The notes under the pieces were generated by a model, which was given only the letters and a program-made list of their open reading frames with translations, was not told where the DNA came from and did no database searches. DNA of 64,000 bases. Origin: Pseudoramibacter alactolyticus ATCC 23263. GTDB lineage: Bacteria > Bacillota > Clostridia > Eubacteriales > Eubacteriaceae. Shown in pieces: positions 40,686-50,341 of this stretch; the first letter of the stretch is position 1, and every line of letters starts with the position of its first letter. A program made the position numbers and the translations under genes. The stretch covers positions 965,412-1,029,411 of the forward strand of contig NZ_GL622359.1 in the NCBI RefSeq assembly GCF_000185505.1, read 5' to 3'.

Positions 40686-43076
40686 CTATAGAATCACGGA
40701 TAGATCCGATTCTGCATCCTTCGCGCCGTTAAGCGCATGGTCAAAGCGAATCGCATAAGTCGGCAGCTCAATATCCAAAGCGATCTTCAGCACATCGTCA
40801 ATGGTCTCGGCAAAATAAAACTGCAGCTGATCGGTCACTTCCTTGGGAACATCCTCGAGATCCTGCTCGTTTTCTTTCGGCAAAATGATGCGTTCGATGC
40901 CGCTGCGCTGCGCTGCCATCACCTTCTCCTTAATGCCGCCGACCGGCAGCACCTGGCCGGAGAGCGTGATTTCGCCGGTCATCGAGAGTTTGGCGTCCAC
41001 CGATTTGCCGAGGATCAGCGATGCCAGTGCCGTCATCAGCGTCACGCCGGCGCTGGGCCCGTCCTTGGGCGTGGCGCCGGCCGGCACATGAATATGCGTA
41101 TCGTATTTGTCAAATTCAAAATCGGAGCCTTCTTTCCCGATCCGCGAGCGCAGCAAGCTCATGGCGATGGTCGCGCTCTCCTTCATCACGTCGCCCAGCT
41201 GCCCGGTCATAATCAAGCGGCCGTTCCCCAGCATAAAGGTCGCCTCGGTAAAGAGGATCTCCCCGCCGACAGCCGTCCAGGCCATGCCGGTCACCACGCC
41301 GGGAGCGTTGTGCTCACTCGCTTTTTCGTGAAAGCGCTTTTTGTGCCCTAAATAAGTTTCCAGATTATCGACGCTCACGTGAACATTGTCGGCTTTGCGG
41401 GCAACGATTTGCGTCGCGGTTTTGCGCGCGATCTTATCCAGCTCTTTGGTAAGCCCGCGCACCCCGGCTTCCGCCGTATAATCCGCGATAATTCTGTCAA
41501 TCGCCTCGCGGTCCACCTCGAGCTGTTCCGCCGTCAGGCCGTTTTCTTTCAGAATTTTGGGCAGCAAATGTTCTTCCGCGATATGACGCTTCTCGTTGTT
41601 GGTATAAGATGAAAGCTCGATCATCTCGGCGCGGTCCAAAAGCGCTCCGGGAATCCGGCCTGCGTCGTTGGCCGTCGCGATAAAGAACACGTTAGACAAG
41701 TCGTAGGGCACTTCCAGATAGTGATCCGAGAAGGTATTGTTCTGTTCCGGATCGAGCACTTCGAGCAATGCCGCCGATGGATCCCCTTGAATCGAGGCGC
41801 CCAGCTTGTCGATCTCATCCAGCACAAACACCGGATTCATCGTGCCCGCGTCGCGAATGCCCTTCACAATGCGCCCCGGCAGCGCGCCGATATAAGTTCG
41901 GCGATGGCCGCGGATCTCAGATTCGTCCCGCACGCCGCCCAAACTCGCGCGCACATATTGCCGGCCCAGGGCTTCGGCGATGGATTTTCCCAGGCTCGTC
42001 TTGCCGGTGCCTGGAGGGCCCACCAAAAGCAGGATGGTCCCCTGACGGTCCTGCTTCATTTCCATCACGGCCAGATGCTCGATGATGCGGTCTTTCACAT
42101 CCTCAATCCCATAGTGGTTGGCGTCTAAAATTTTACGCGCTTCTTCGATATCGATATGGGTGGCTTCGCAGGTCCACGGCATCTCGAGCAGCAAGTCCAG
42201 ATAATTCATGATGATCGCCACTTCGGAAGAGCCCTGAGGCGTGTTGTCTAACTTTTTCAGCTCCTTCAGCGCGACCTTGCGCACGGCCTCGGGCATATCG
42301 GAATCCTCGATGCGCCGGCGATAATCATCGCTGTCGTCAACGTCGTCTTCCCCCAATTCCGCCTCGATATTTTTGAGCTGCTCCCGCAGCATGGCTTCCC
42401 GATAATTTTTATCTTTTTCCCGGGCGTATTTCTTGCTGATCTCCAGTTTCAGGTGCACCGAATCTTTTTCTTTAATCAGAAAATCGATGAATTTCAATGC
42501 GCGCTTCTTCTGGGAATTGATTTCGAGCAGCGCCTGTTTTTCCACGATGGACAAATTCATCATCGGCACCACATAGCCCATCAGCTGCTCCACGGAGGTC
42601 AGTGTCATCATCACCTTCAGAAAATAGTCGGCACCTTTAAAGTTCGCCGCCAGCTGCTCCACCAGCGACTTAATATAGGCCGTCATTTCCGCATTATCCG
42701 CTTCGCTCAGGTCTTCCCAGTCGGGATGCTCGGCGTATTCTGCCGTCAGCTGCTCATCGGTGTTGTCGATATGAATGATGTCCACCCGCCGCAGGGTAAA
42801 CACGTCGATCACAAAGCCGTTGCTGGCTTCTTCGATGCGGTCAAAGCGCAGCAAAACGCCGATGCGGTAAAAGGAGGCGTCGTTCATATCGTCCAGCGCC
42901 ACATCTTCTTTTGTGGAAACGCCCACCGCCAGGGAGTTGGCTTCGCCGATATATTTTTGAATATTTCTGCCGACGGTTTCCGTCACGTAAATGCGATTTT
43001 TGATGCCCGGAAAGATCACCGTCTCCGTGATGGGGATCACCGGTGCGATCAGCGGAAGTTGATTGTCTAATGCCAT
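40686..43076 (-). CDS. lon: ATP-dependent protease Lon
   Basis: A 796-residue LonA-type protease that degrades misfolded and regulatory proteins. It has an N-terminal substrate-binding LAN domain (residues about 8-205), a long helical arm, an AAA+ module with Walker A VGPPGTGKTSLGKSIAEALG (around 355-375) and Walker B VFVLDEIDKLG, and the C-terminal Ser-Lys protease domain with GATPKDGPSAGVTLMTALAS (catalytic Ser near 680) and VGGIKEKVMAAQRSGI (Lys near 725). Its start overlaps the MarR stop codon (TAATG), so it is translationally coupled to that regulator, which probably controls it. Confidence 0.96.
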   Translation of the reverse strand: MALDNQLPLIAPVIPITETVIFPGIKNRIYVTETVGRNIQKYIGEANSLAVGVSTKEDVALDDMNDASFYRIGVLLRFDRIEEASNGFVIDVFTLRRVDIIHIDNTDEQLTAEYAEHPDWEDLSEADNAEMTAYIKSLVEQLAANFKGADYFLKVMMTLTSVEQLMGYVVPMMNLSIVEKQALLEINSQKKRALKFIDFLIKEKDSVHLKLEISKKYAREKDKNYREAMLREQLKNIEAELGEDDVDDSDDYRRRIEDSDMPEAVRKVALKELKKLDNTPQGSSEVAIIMNYLDLLLEMPWTCEATHIDIEEARKILDANHYGIEDVKDRIIEHLAVMEMKQDRQGTILLLVGPPGTGKTSLGKSIAEALGRQYVRASLGGVRDESEIRGHRRTYIGALPGRIVKGIRDAGTMNPVFVLDEIDKLGASIQGDPSAALLEVLDPEQNNTFSDHYLEVPYDLSNVFFIATANDAGRIPGALLDRAEMIELSSYTNNEKRHIAEEHLLPKILKENGLTAEQLEVDREAIDRIIADYTAEAGVRGLTKELDKIARKTATQIVARKADNVHVSVDNLETYLGHKKRFHEKASEHNAPGVVTGMAWTAVGGEILFTEATFMLGNGRLIMTGQLGDVMKESATIAMSLLRSRIGKEGSDFEFDKYDTHIHVPAGATPKDGPSAGVTLMTALASLILGKSVDAKLSMTGEITLSGQVLPVGGIKEKVMAAQRSGIERIILPKENEQDLEDVPKEVTDQLQFYFAETIDDVLKIALDIELPTYAIRFDHALNGAKDAESDLSVIL

Positions 43077-43513
43077 TATTGCCTCCTGTCGTCGCTGACA
43101 ATTTTGTGAATCAATGTAATCAGCGTTTCAATTTCTATTTCGTTTAATTGCGATTCAATCTGCTCGACGAGCTGCATCTGTGCCCGCAACTTCATCCGAG
43201 CAATCGTTTTGCCTTTGTCTGTGAGCCGGATATAATAAACGCGGCGATCTTCGCGGGATTTTTCTTTTACCACACAGCCACTGTCCATCAGCTTGCCGAT
43301 GAGCTCCGTGACGGTCGGTTTGGACAACCCAAAGCGCACGGCCAAATCACTGAAGGTGACGTTTTTATTTGTGTCCAGCACCCGCAGGCAGGCCATCTGC
43401 CGCGCCGTCAACGCATCTTCACAGCAGCGTGCCTTGACATGCTCGCTGCAGGCGTCACCGAGTTCGGCAATCTGCACCGTCGCTTCAATTAGCCTCTGTC
43501 TGTTGCAGGTCAT
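43076..43513 (-). CDS. MarR family transcriptional regulator
   Basis: A 145-residue winged-helix regulator. The DNA-binding part reads TFSDLAVRFGLSKPTVTELI followed by GKLMDSGCVVKEKSREDRRV and YIRLTDKGK, the diagnostic MarR wing. Several N-terminal cysteines (MTCNRQRL, ACSEHVKARCCEDA) raise the possibility of thiol-based redox sensing, though this is only inference. I chose ATG 43513, which has GGAG six bases upstream. It lies directly before lon (one-base overlap), and a 23-bp inverted repeat occurs between its promoter and start. It may therefore regulate itself and lon. Confidence 0.86.
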   Translation of the reverse strand: MTCNRQRLIEATVQIAELGDACSEHVKARCCEDALTARQMACLRVLDTNKNVTFSDLAVRFGLSKPTVTELIGKLMDSGCVVKEKSREDRRVYYIRLTDKGKTIARMKLRAQMQLVEQIESQLNEIEIETLITLIHKIVSDDRRQ

Positions 43514-43526
43514 AAAGCACTCCATT

Positions 43527-43585
43527 AATTAGTTTGGTTTTACCTAATTTTTTAAAAGTATACCCTCTCTCCCCAAGGATGTCAA
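43527..43585 (-). promoter_or_regulatory. marR-lon promoter with a 23-bp inverted repeat
   Basis: TTGACA (43585-43580), 17 bases, TATACT (43562-43557) on the minus strand is a near-consensus promoter. AATTAG (43549-43544 minus) and CTAATT (43532-43527) are perfect 6-bp arms 11 bases apart, located just after the start point, a plausible MarR operator. Confidence 0.62.
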
Positions 43586-43679
43586 GCAAGGACGGGTGTT
43601 TTTTACTGACCCTCGTGTTCTTTCGACAACACATTTCTCAAAATAAAGCTTTCTTTTTGCAAGTCAAAATCAATCGCAC

Positions 43680-43710
43680 GAAAAAGCCGACCTCCAAAGA
43701 GATCGGCTGA
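43680..43710 (-). terminator. Intrinsic terminator of pckA
   Basis: AGCCGATC (43708-43701) pairs with GGTCGGCT (43692-43685), one G-T pair, then TTTTT on the minus strand, right after the pckA stop codon. Confidence 0.72.
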
Positions 43711-43725
43711 AAATTCTGTGACTGT

Positions 43726-45303
43726 TTACTTGCCTATCGGGCCGGCTGCGATAATCGCTTCCGACATATGGGTGTATTTCTTGAAATTTTCGACGAAGTG
43801 CTGTGCCAAATCTTTAGCCGTTTTGTCATAGGCATCTTTATCGGCCCAGGTGTTGCGGGGCATCATCACATCGTCCGGCACGCCGGGGCAACTCACCGGT
43901 ACTTCGACATTAAAAATATCATCGTGGACCATCGGCATATCTTCGAGCAGACCAGCCGTCGCCGCGGACACAATCGCCCGGGTATATTTCAGCTTGATGC
44001 GGCTGCCGACACCGTAAGGCCCCCCGGACCAGCCCGTATTTACTAGATAAACGTTACAATTGTACTGGTCGATGCGCTGGCCAAGCAGCTCCGCATAGCG
44101 GGAAGCCGGCAGCGGCAGGAAAGGTTCGCCAAAGCAGGTGCTGAAGGTGGTCGTCGGTTCGGTGATGCCGCGTTCCGTTCCGGCAAGCTTGCTGGTGTAG
44201 CCGGAAACAAAATGATACATCGCCTGATATTTATTGAGCTTGGCAACCGGCGGCAGCACCCCAAAGGCATCTGCCGTCAAAAAGATCACCGTGCTCGGAT
44301 GTCCCCCGACGCTGGGAATCACCGCATTGGGAATGTAGTCCAGCTGATAGCCGACGCGGGTGTTTTCCGTGTAACGGCTGTCCGCATAATCCGGCACCCC
44401 GTTTTCGTCAAGAACGACATTTTCGACCACCGACCCGAATTTGATCGCCCGGTAAATTTCCGGCTCTCTTTCTTCGGTCAAATCGATGCACTTGGCAAAG
44501 CAGCCGCCTTCGAAATTGAAGATCCCGTTATCGCTCCAGCCATGTTCGTCATCGCCGATGAGACCGCGGGAAGGATCCGCTGAAAGGGTGGTCTTGCCGG
44601 TGCCGGACAAACCGAAAAACAGCGCCGTCTTGCCATCGTCATCCACGTTGGCCGAACAATGCATGGTAAACACATCGCGCTGCGGCAGCAAAAAATTCAT
44701 CACCGAGAAAATCGATTTTTTAATTTCACCACAGTAACGGGAGCCGGCGATGAGCACCACTTTTTTCTTGAAACTCAAAATAATGCAGGCTTCGCTGTTG
44801 GTGCCGTCCACGGCCGGATCACACTGATAGCCCGGCATGGCAATCACGGTGAACTGCGGATCAATCGCCTGAGCCTCGGCGTCGTCTGCCGGATCGATGA
44901 AAAGGTCACGGGCAAATAAATTCTGGCTGGCATATTCATTGATCACGCGGATCGGCAGCTGATAATCCTTGTCGGCTCCGGCATAACCGTCAAACACATA
45001 AAGTTCGTCTCTTTGGCCGACATATGCGATCATCTTCTGATAAAGCGCTTCAAATTTGGCTTCGTCAAAAGGCATGTTGGTATTGCCCCAGGCCACTTTA
45101 TCGTGACTGATCTCGTCGTCAACGATGAAACGATCTTTGGGAGAACGGCCGGTGTATTTCCCCGTGTTCACCACAATGGCGCCCGTATTTGAAAGCACGC
45201 CTTCGCCTCTTTCAAGGGCCTTCGCCGTAAGTGTCGGTGCTTCTGCATTGGCTAACGCTTTTTTTCCGTTAAGTCCCAGATACGACAGATCCAATTCGTA
45301 CAT
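43726..45303 (-). CDS. pckA: Phosphoenolpyruvate carboxykinase (ATP)
   Basis: Interconverts oxaloacetate and PEP with ATP/ADP; it serves gluconeogenesis or, in fermenters, CO2 fixation to oxaloacetate. The 525-residue protein is of the ATP type. Blocks visible: [18 protein letters not shown], the kinase-1a P-loop [58 protein letters not shown] and [17 protein letters not shown], plus [13 protein letters not shown]. The start at 45303 is preceded by AAAGGAG. The unit is monocistronic, with a promoter about 180 bases upstream. Confidence 0.96.
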   Translation of the reverse strand: MYELDLSYLGLNGKKALANAEAPTLTAKALERGEGVLSNTGAIVVNTGKYTGRSPKDRFIVDDEISHDKVAWGNTNMPFDEAKFEALYQKMIAYVGQRDELYVFDGYAGADKDYQLPIRVINEYASQNLFARDLFIDPADDAEAQAIDPQFTVIAMPGYQCDPAVDGTNSEACIILSFKKKVVLIAGSRYCGEIKKSIFSVMNFLLPQRDVFTMHCSANVDDDGKTALFFGLSGTGKTTLSADPSRGLIGDDEHGWSDNGIFNFEGGCFAKCIDLTEEREPEIYRAIKFGSVVENVVLDENGVPDYADSRYTENTRVGYQLDYIPNAVIPSVGGHPSTVIFLTADAFGVLPPVAKLNKYQAMYHFVSGYTSKLAGTERGITEPTTTFSTCFGEPFLPLPASRYAELLGQRIDQYNCNVYLVNTGWSGGPYGVGSRIKLKYTRAIVSAATAGLLEDMPMVHDDIFNVEVPVSCPGVPDDVMMPRNTWADKDAYDKTAKDLAQHFVENFKKYTHMSEAIIAAGPIGK

Positions 45304-45521
45304 GTGTTTTCTCCTTTTGCCTCATTTTGAAAACCTTTTAATTCAGTTTTGTGATGTTCTGCATCATTATTCATTCTTCTTCATGCGCAAAACCCATCAT
45401 TTTCATGTTTTTTCAAATATTTGCTTTGCTATTCGATTATTTTATCGGATAATGCGGCTAAACAGATGAAAATTTTCAAAATGTATACAAAAATTATACC
45501 CGAAGATGACTAATAATGCAA
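45304..45521 (-). promoter_or_regulatory. pckA promoter and long untranslated leader with a 12-bp palindrome
   Basis: TTGCAT (45521-45516), 17 bases, TATAAT (45498-45493) on the minus strand. The leader of about 180 bases is AT-rich without clear structure or terminator. TGAAAATTTTCA at 45478-45467 is a perfect palindrome just downstream of the expected start and could be an operator. Beyond the promoter, up to the YgjP-like gene, I see nothing else. Confidence 0.5.
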
Positions 45522-45572
45522 CGATTTACCCGTCATTCCCGGTAAAATTTTATCAATCTTTTGAGAAAACCA

Positions 45573-46256
45573 TTACCCTTTCCAATCCTCTGACGCCAAT
45601 TTTTCCGAGAGCTGTGTCAACTTTTTCTTTTGATGCGCGTAATCCGGACAGTAGCGATGCACCATCTCCCAAAATGCCTGGGAATGGTTCATATGACTCA
45701 GATGGCAAAGCTCATGAATCACTACGGCGTCAATGGCCTCGCCATCGGCCATAATGAGTTTCCATGAAAAGTTAAGCCGCCCCTTTGATGAGCAGGAACC
45801 CCATCGCGTCGATGCGCCGTTGATGCGCACCTGCACCGGATGGTTGCCGATCACCATTTCAAACCAAGCCACCCGCTGACGGATCACCTCTTCGGCGAAG
45901 GTTCGGTACACGCCGACAATCCCCCGTTTGAGCGTCGCCTCGTCACAGCCGGTCGGCACCGTAACAAGGTTATCCCGGGGGTTGACGGCTCGCCGCAGCG
46001 CAAAAGTCCCGTCCGGCACTGCCAACACGGGAATCGATACCCCCAAAAGCCGCAGCCACATATGATCGGTCACCCGGAATTGCGTTTTTTGCAGCTGTGC
46101 CTTTTGCCGGGTCTGAATCCAAGCGCTCTTCTTGCGAATAAAACGGTCGATTTCGGAAACGGGCATGTCCAGTGGCGCCCGCGCTTCCAGACTGCCGTCT
46201 TCAATCACTTTGAGCGCAAGCGTTTTACGTCGCGAGCGTATTAAATGATAATCCAC
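45573..46256 (-). CDS. YgjP/DUF45-type metal-dependent hydrolase (SprT-like zinc site)
   Basis: A 227-residue protein of the YgjP-like metallopeptidase family. The zinc motif is VVIHELCHLSHMNHSQAFWE (HExxH with a downstream His), preceded by RWGSCSSKGRLNFSWKLIMA, the family's W-G-S-C-S block, which is diagnostic. The N-terminus HLIRSRRKTLALKVIEDGSL is also typical. I chose GTG 46256 after AAAGGGGG. Its substrate is unknown; some relatives act in DNA-repair or antiphage contexts, but nothing here indicates that. It diverges from coaBC. Confidence 0.86.
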   Translation of the reverse strand: MDYHLIRSRRKTLALKVIEDGSLEARAPLDMPVSEIDRFIRKKSAWIQTRQKAQLQKTQFRVTDHMWLRLLGVSIPVLAVPDGTFALRRAVNPRDNLVTVPTGCDEATLKRGIVGVYRTFAEEVIRQRVAWFEMVIGNHPVQVRINGASTRWGSCSSKGRLNFSWKLIMADGEAIDAVVIHELCHLSHMNHSQAFWEMVHRYCPDYAHQKKKLTQLSEKLASEDWKG

Positions 46257-46360
46257 GATGGTCCCCCTTTCTGTGCCGTCGTTCGGCCGACGCATTTTCG
46301 ACTATTTTACCACAACTGCGCCTTTCTTCCGGGAAATTTTTGCAATCCGAACTGCATTGC

Positions 46361-46389
46361 TTGTCGATAACGTCCATTTTTGTTATACT
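46361..46389 (+). promoter_or_regulatory. coaBC promoter
   Basis: TTGTCG (46361-46366), a 17-base spacer ending in TGT, and TATACT (46384-46389): a -35 plus extended -10 promoter about 48 bases before the coaBC start. Confidence 0.65.
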
Positions 46390-46436
46390 TCAACCAATTC
46401 ACGCTGTTACGCAGCCGGATCACAAGAAAGGCACCT

Positions 46437-47630
46437 ATGAATTTAGAAAACAAAACGGTGATTCTGGGCATTTCAGCCAGCATCGCCGCCTATAAAATGG
46501 CCGACGTCGCCTCGGCGCTGGCCAAGCAGCATTGCGCTGTGCACACGATCATGACGCCCAACGCCACAGAAATCATCACCCCGCTGACCTTTGCCACCCT
46601 CACCGGACACAATTGCATCACCGATACCTTCGACAAAACCGTCAACTACAACGTGGCTCACGTGTCCCTCGCCAAACAGGCCGATGTGCTGCTGATCGCG
46701 CCGGCCACGGCCAACGTCATCGCCAAACTGGCCCACGGCCTGGCCGACGACATGCTCACCACCACGGCCCTGGCCTGCACCTGCCCCAAACTCATCGCGC
46801 CGGCGATGAACACCGCGATGTACACCAACCCGGTCGTGCAGCGCAATCTTGAACAGCTGCGCCGGGACGGCTGGACGGTGATTGATCCGGATTCCGGCGT
46901 TCTGGCCTGCAAAGACGTCGGCGCCGGCAAATTGCCCCGGCCCGAAACCCTGCTGGATTTCATTTATCCCCATATCGCCTGCCCCCGGGACCTGGCCGGC
47001 AAAAAAATCCTGATCACCGCGGGGCCAACCTGTGAAGCCATCGATCCGGTGCGCTACATCTCCAACCATTCCAGCGGAAAAATGGGTTACGCCCTGGCCC
47101 GGGCAGCCATGCTTCGCGGGGCCGAGGTCACCCTCGTCTCCGGCCCGACCCATCTCCCAGCGGTTCCCTTTGTCGACACCGTTCCCGTCATTTCCGCCGA
47201 GGAAATGTACGGCGCCGTCGTCTCCCGTTTCCCGGCGCAGGACATCGTCATCAAAGCGGCGGCCGTCGCCGACTACACGCCCGCCCAAACAGCGGCCGAT
47301 AAAATCAAAAAAAAGGACGGCGATCTCGCCATCCCCTTAAAGCGCACCCATGATATCATCGGCACCCTCGGCGCCCAAAAAAAGCCCGGCCAGTTTATCT
47401 GCGGTTTCTCGATGGAAACCCGGGATCTCGTTGCCAACAGCCGTAAAAAACTGGCCAAAAAAAATCTGGACATGATCGTCGCCAACAACCTGCGGGTCAA
47501 AGGCGCAGGCTTCAGCGGCAACACCAATGTGGTCACCCTGATCACCCGGGATCAGGAAGAAGCGCTGCCGCTGATGTCCAAGAACGAAGTGGCCCATGCG
47601 ATTTTATCTTTCATTTTAAAGCGAGGCTGA
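46437..47630 (+). CDS. coaBC: Bifunctional phosphopantothenoylcysteine decarboxylase / phosphopantothenate-cysteine ligase
   Basis: Two consecutive steps of coenzyme A synthesis. The N-terminal flavin-dependent CoaC part (residues 1 to about 180) has LGISASIAAYKMADVASAL, NVAHVSLAKQADVLLIAPAT, GLADDMLTTTALAC, the PAMNTAMYTNP active-site motif and GVLACKDVGAGKLP with the catalytic Cys. The C-terminal CoaB part has ILITAGPTCEAIDPVRYISN, SSGKMGYALARAAMLRGAEV and the catalytic VKAAAVADYTP-type IKAAAVADYTP. The 397-residue length is normal. The ATG at 46437 follows AAGAAAGG. It is the only plus-strand gene between 12 and 64 kb. Confidence 0.95.
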   Translation: MNLENKTVILGISASIAAYKMADVASALAKQHCAVHTIMTPNATEIITPLTFATLTGHNCITDTFDKTVNYNVAHVSLAKQADVLLIAPATANVIAKLAHGLADDMLTTTALACTCPKLIAPAMNTAMYTNPVVQRNLEQLRRDGWTVIDPDSGVLACKDVGAGKLPRPETLLDFIYPHIACPRDLAGKKILITAGPTCEAIDPVRYISNHSSGKMGYALARAAMLRGAEVTLVSGPTHLPAVPFVDTVPVISAEEMYGAVVSRFPAQDIVIKAAAVADYTPAQTAADKIKKKDGDLAIPLKRTHDIIGTLGAQKKPGQFICGFSMETRDLVANSRKKLAKKNLDMIVANNLRVKGAGFSGNTNVVTLITRDQEEALPLMSKNEVAHAILSFILKRG

Positions 47631-47640
47631 TGCTGCGAAA

Positions 47641-47678
47641 AAGATCGCCTGTCATTTTTTGACAGACGATTTTTTTAA
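47641..47678 (+). terminator. Intrinsic terminator of coaBC
   Basis: ATCGCCTGTC and GACAGACGAT form an almost perfect stem around six T, followed by TTTTTTT. It stops coaBC transcription before the convergent dprA gene. Confidence 0.75.
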
Positions 47679-47687
47679 TGTTTGATT

Positions 47688-48797
47688 TTATGATCCCGCC
47701 AAAAGCGTGATCTGCCCGTAATCCACCGCAACGGCCCCTTTGAGTTCCAGCATCATCAACAGCGCATTGATCTGCTGAATGGGCTCCCCGCTCACCTGCA
47801 CCAGAGCGTCCACCGTCAGAATTCCTTTTTGCAGCCAGTGATACAAAGCCGCTTCCTCCGCCGACAATGTCACAGCCGGCGCTTCGGCATCAACCGACGG
47901 TGTTTTGACTGCCGGCTGCAGCGGACCATAGTCCTCCAGCACATCGCCGGGTTCCGTCACAACCTTCGCCCCGTCTTTGAGCAATTGATTGCCGCCGACA
48001 CTTTGCCGACGGTGGATATCCTGGGGAACCGCGTACACGTTTTTGCCCTGCTCCAGCCCGTGGGACGCCGTGATCAAGGCGCCGCTTTTTTCCCGGGCCT
48101 CCACCACCAAAATGCCGTCGCTCAAGCCGCTGATAATGCGGTTGCGCTGGGGAAAATGCCCTTTAAGCGGCGGCTCATCCAGAAAATACTCCGAGACCAA
48201 AAGCCCTTCGGCCGCCACTCGGTCGTAAAGCGCTCGGTTGCTCGCCGGGTAGCAGCGGTCGATGCCCGTGCCCAGCACGGCGATGGTCGAACCGATCCCC
48301 GAAAGCGCGCCCTCGGCACTGGCGGCGTCGATGCCGTCAGCCAGCCCCGAAACCACGGTGATGCCGGCTTCCGAAAAGGCATGGGCAAAATCCCGGGCCG
48401 TACGCTCGGCCCCCGGGGTCGCATTGCGCGACCCCACCATGGCGAGCGTCGCTTCGCTTGTCAAAAACGCCTCATTGCCCATCGCGAAAAATCCCACCGG
48501 CGGATCGTAAATCTGCCGCAGCCGCTCGGGATATCGCGGATCCTCCCGACTGATATAGACGATGCCGCGGCGCATCATCAATGTCCGGGCCTTTTCTGCC
48601 GGCGCCAAATCCCGCCGGCCTGTGATTTTCTCGATATCCTTGGCCCGCAGCATGCCCGTCGCCCGAAGCTCCGCCGCATCCGCGTGATAAATGCGCTCCG
48701 GCGATGCCAGCACCGCCAGCAGGCTGTTCTTCTTTTTGTTGGACAAATCGGTGATGCTTGCCAGCCACAAATCGTATAAGTGTGTATGTTCTGTCAT
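47688..48797 (-). CDS. dprA: DNA processing protein DprA (Smf)
   Basis: Loads RecA on incoming single-stranded DNA during natural transformation. The 369-residue protein has the N-terminal helix-hairpin-helix/SAM-like region, the Rossmann core with MVGSRNATPGAERTARDFAH, VVSGLADGIDAASAEGAL, AVLGTGIDRCYPASNRALYD, and ILVVEAREKSGALITASHGL, plus a C-terminal winged helix (LYHWLQKGILTVDALVQVSG). It follows comM by nine bases with AGGAGG at its start. Together with comM, radA and the prepilin peptidase it indicates that the lineage has, or had, natural competence. Confidence 0.94.
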   Translation of the reverse strand: MTEHTHLYDLWLASITDLSNKKKNSLLAVLASPERIYHADAAELRATGMLRAKDIEKITGRRDLAPAEKARTLMMRRGIVYISREDPRYPERLRQIYDPPVGFFAMGNEAFLTSEATLAMVGSRNATPGAERTARDFAHAFSEAGITVVSGLADGIDAASAEGALSGIGSTIAVLGTGIDRCYPASNRALYDRVAAEGLLVSEYFLDEPPLKGHFPQRNRIISGLSDGILVVEAREKSGALITASHGLEQGKNVYAVPQDIHRRQSVGGNQLLKDGAKVVTEPGDVLEDYGPLQPAVKTPSVDAEAPAVTLSAEEAALYHWLQKGILTVDALVQVSGEPIQQINALLMMLELKGAVAVDYGQITLLAGS

Positions 48798-48806
48798 CGC
48801 GCCCTC

Positions 48807-50321
48807 CTATTGCGCCGGGCGGTAAGCCACCGCCTCGGACAAATGGAGCAGACCGATGGTCTCAGCCCCGTCGAGATCGGCAATGGTGCGCGCAAGTTTT
48901 AAAATTCGGTGATAGCCCCGGCCCGAAAGCTTCAGCTTGCGATAGGTCATCTCCATAAAGCCGCGCCCCCGGGCATCCAATCCGCAATAGCGCTCGATGT
49001 GCCGCGGCTCCAGCTGCGCATTAAAATAAAGCCCCGGCTCATCGGCAAAACGCGCGTTTTGAATGACCCGGGCGCGATTGACCCGCTCGCGGATCGCTGC
49101 CGAAGGCTCCCCCCGTTCCCGGCTGGCCAATTCTTTGATATCCGCCGCCGGCACCTCCACACGGATGTCCATGCGGTCGAGCATCGGTCCGGAAATCCGT
49201 CCCTGATACTTGCGGATCTCGTTGGCCGTGCAGCGGCAATTATGGGTCGGATCGCCGTAGTAACCGCAGGGGCAGGGGTTCATACTGGCGATAAGCATGA
49301 AAGATGCCGGATAGGTCAATGTGGCGTTCACTCGGGAAATCGTCACCCGGTGGTCCTCGATGGGCTGGCGCAGCACTTCCAATGCGCTTTTCTGAAATTC
49401 GGGCAGCTCGTCCAGAAAGAGCACGCCCAGATGGGCCAGGGAGACCTCTCCCGGCTTGGGAATTTTGCCGCCGCCGATGAGCGAAACGTTCGATATGGTG
49501 TGATGAGGCGCGCGAAAGGGCCGTTCTGTCATGATATTGTCCGTCAGCAGACCGGAGATCGAATAAATTTTGGTGATTTCCAGGGCTTCATCCAGGGTCA
49601 AATCCGGCAGAATCGACGGAAAGGCCTTGGCCAGCATGCTCTTGCCCGATCCCGGCGGCCCGGACATCAGCACGTTGTGGGCCCCTGCCGCGGCGATTTC
49701 CAGCGCGCGCTTGGCATTGTCCTGCCCTTTAATCTCCGAAAAATCGATATATCCCCGGGGCCGGTCCGGGCGCAGCAAAGTTTCCGGCGCGATGGCAAAG
49801 GGCGCGATCGGGGCTTCGCCCGTCAAATGGGCAACCACCTCCGCGATGTTGTTCGCCGGCAAAATGGTCATCCCGTCCACCACGGCCCCCTCAGTTTTAT
49901 TGCGCGCCGGCAGGATCACCTGTTTTACACCGTGAGCCTTGGCTGCCAGCACCATCGGCAGCACCCCGTTGACGGGTTTGATGTCGCCATTAAGCGACAA
50001 TTCTCCAAACACGACGCTGTCGTCCAAGTCCGCACGCACCTGCTCCGACGCGACCAAAAGCCCTAACGCGATCGGCAGATCGTAGGCCGGACCTTCTTTT
50101 CGCAGATCGGCCGGTGCCAGATTCACGGTGATGCGCTTCAGCGGATAGCGCAGCCCGGAATTTTTGAGCGCCGAGAACACGCGCTCCTTGGATTCCTTGA
50201 TGCCGGCATCCGGCAGTCCCACCACCGCGTATCCCGGCAGCCCGTTGTTGATGTCGACTTCCACCGTCACCAAAATACCTTCCACGCCTAAAAGGCCGCA
50301 GCTTTTAATTTGCGCCAGCAT
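48807..50321 (-). CDS. comM: ComM/YifB family Mg-chelatase-like AAA+ ATPase
   Basis: A 504-residue hexameric AAA+ helicase; ComM promotes branch migration during transformation. It has a Lon-like N-terminal domain (VEVDINNGLPGYAVVGLPDA, KRITVNLAPADLRKEGPAYD), then the AAA+ core with Walker A SGPPGSGKSMLAKAFPSILP, RPFRAPHHTISNVSLIGGG, GVLFLDELPEFQKSALEVLR and MNPCPCGYYGD, and a C-terminal Mg-chelatase-like domain. I placed the start at ATG 50321 after GGGAGG. It lies 20 bases after the PurF-like gene and is followed by dprA. Confidence 0.93.
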   Translation of the reverse strand: MLAQIKSCGLLGVEGILVTVEVDINNGLPGYAVVGLPDAGIKESKERVFSALKNSGLRYPLKRITVNLAPADLRKEGPAYDLPIALGLLVASEQVRADLDDSVVFGELSLNGDIKPVNGVLPMVLAAKAHGVKQVILPARNKTEGAVVDGMTILPANNIAEVVAHLTGEAPIAPFAIAPETLLRPDRPRGYIDFSEIKGQDNAKRALEIAAAGAHNVLMSGPPGSGKSMLAKAFPSILPDLTLDEALEITKIYSISGLLTDNIMTERPFRAPHHTISNVSLIGGGKIPKPGEVSLAHLGVLFLDELPEFQKSALEVLRQPIEDHRVTISRVNATLTYPASFMLIASMNPCPCGYYGDPTHNCRCTANEIRKYQGRISGPMLDRMDIRVEVPAADIKELASRERGEPSAAIRERVNRARVIQNARFADEPGLYFNAQLEPRHIERYCGLDARGRGFMEMTYRKLKLSGRGYHRILKLARTIADLDGAETIGLLHLSEAVAYRPAQ

Positions 50322-50341
50322 ATGTGCCTCCCTCGATCCGA

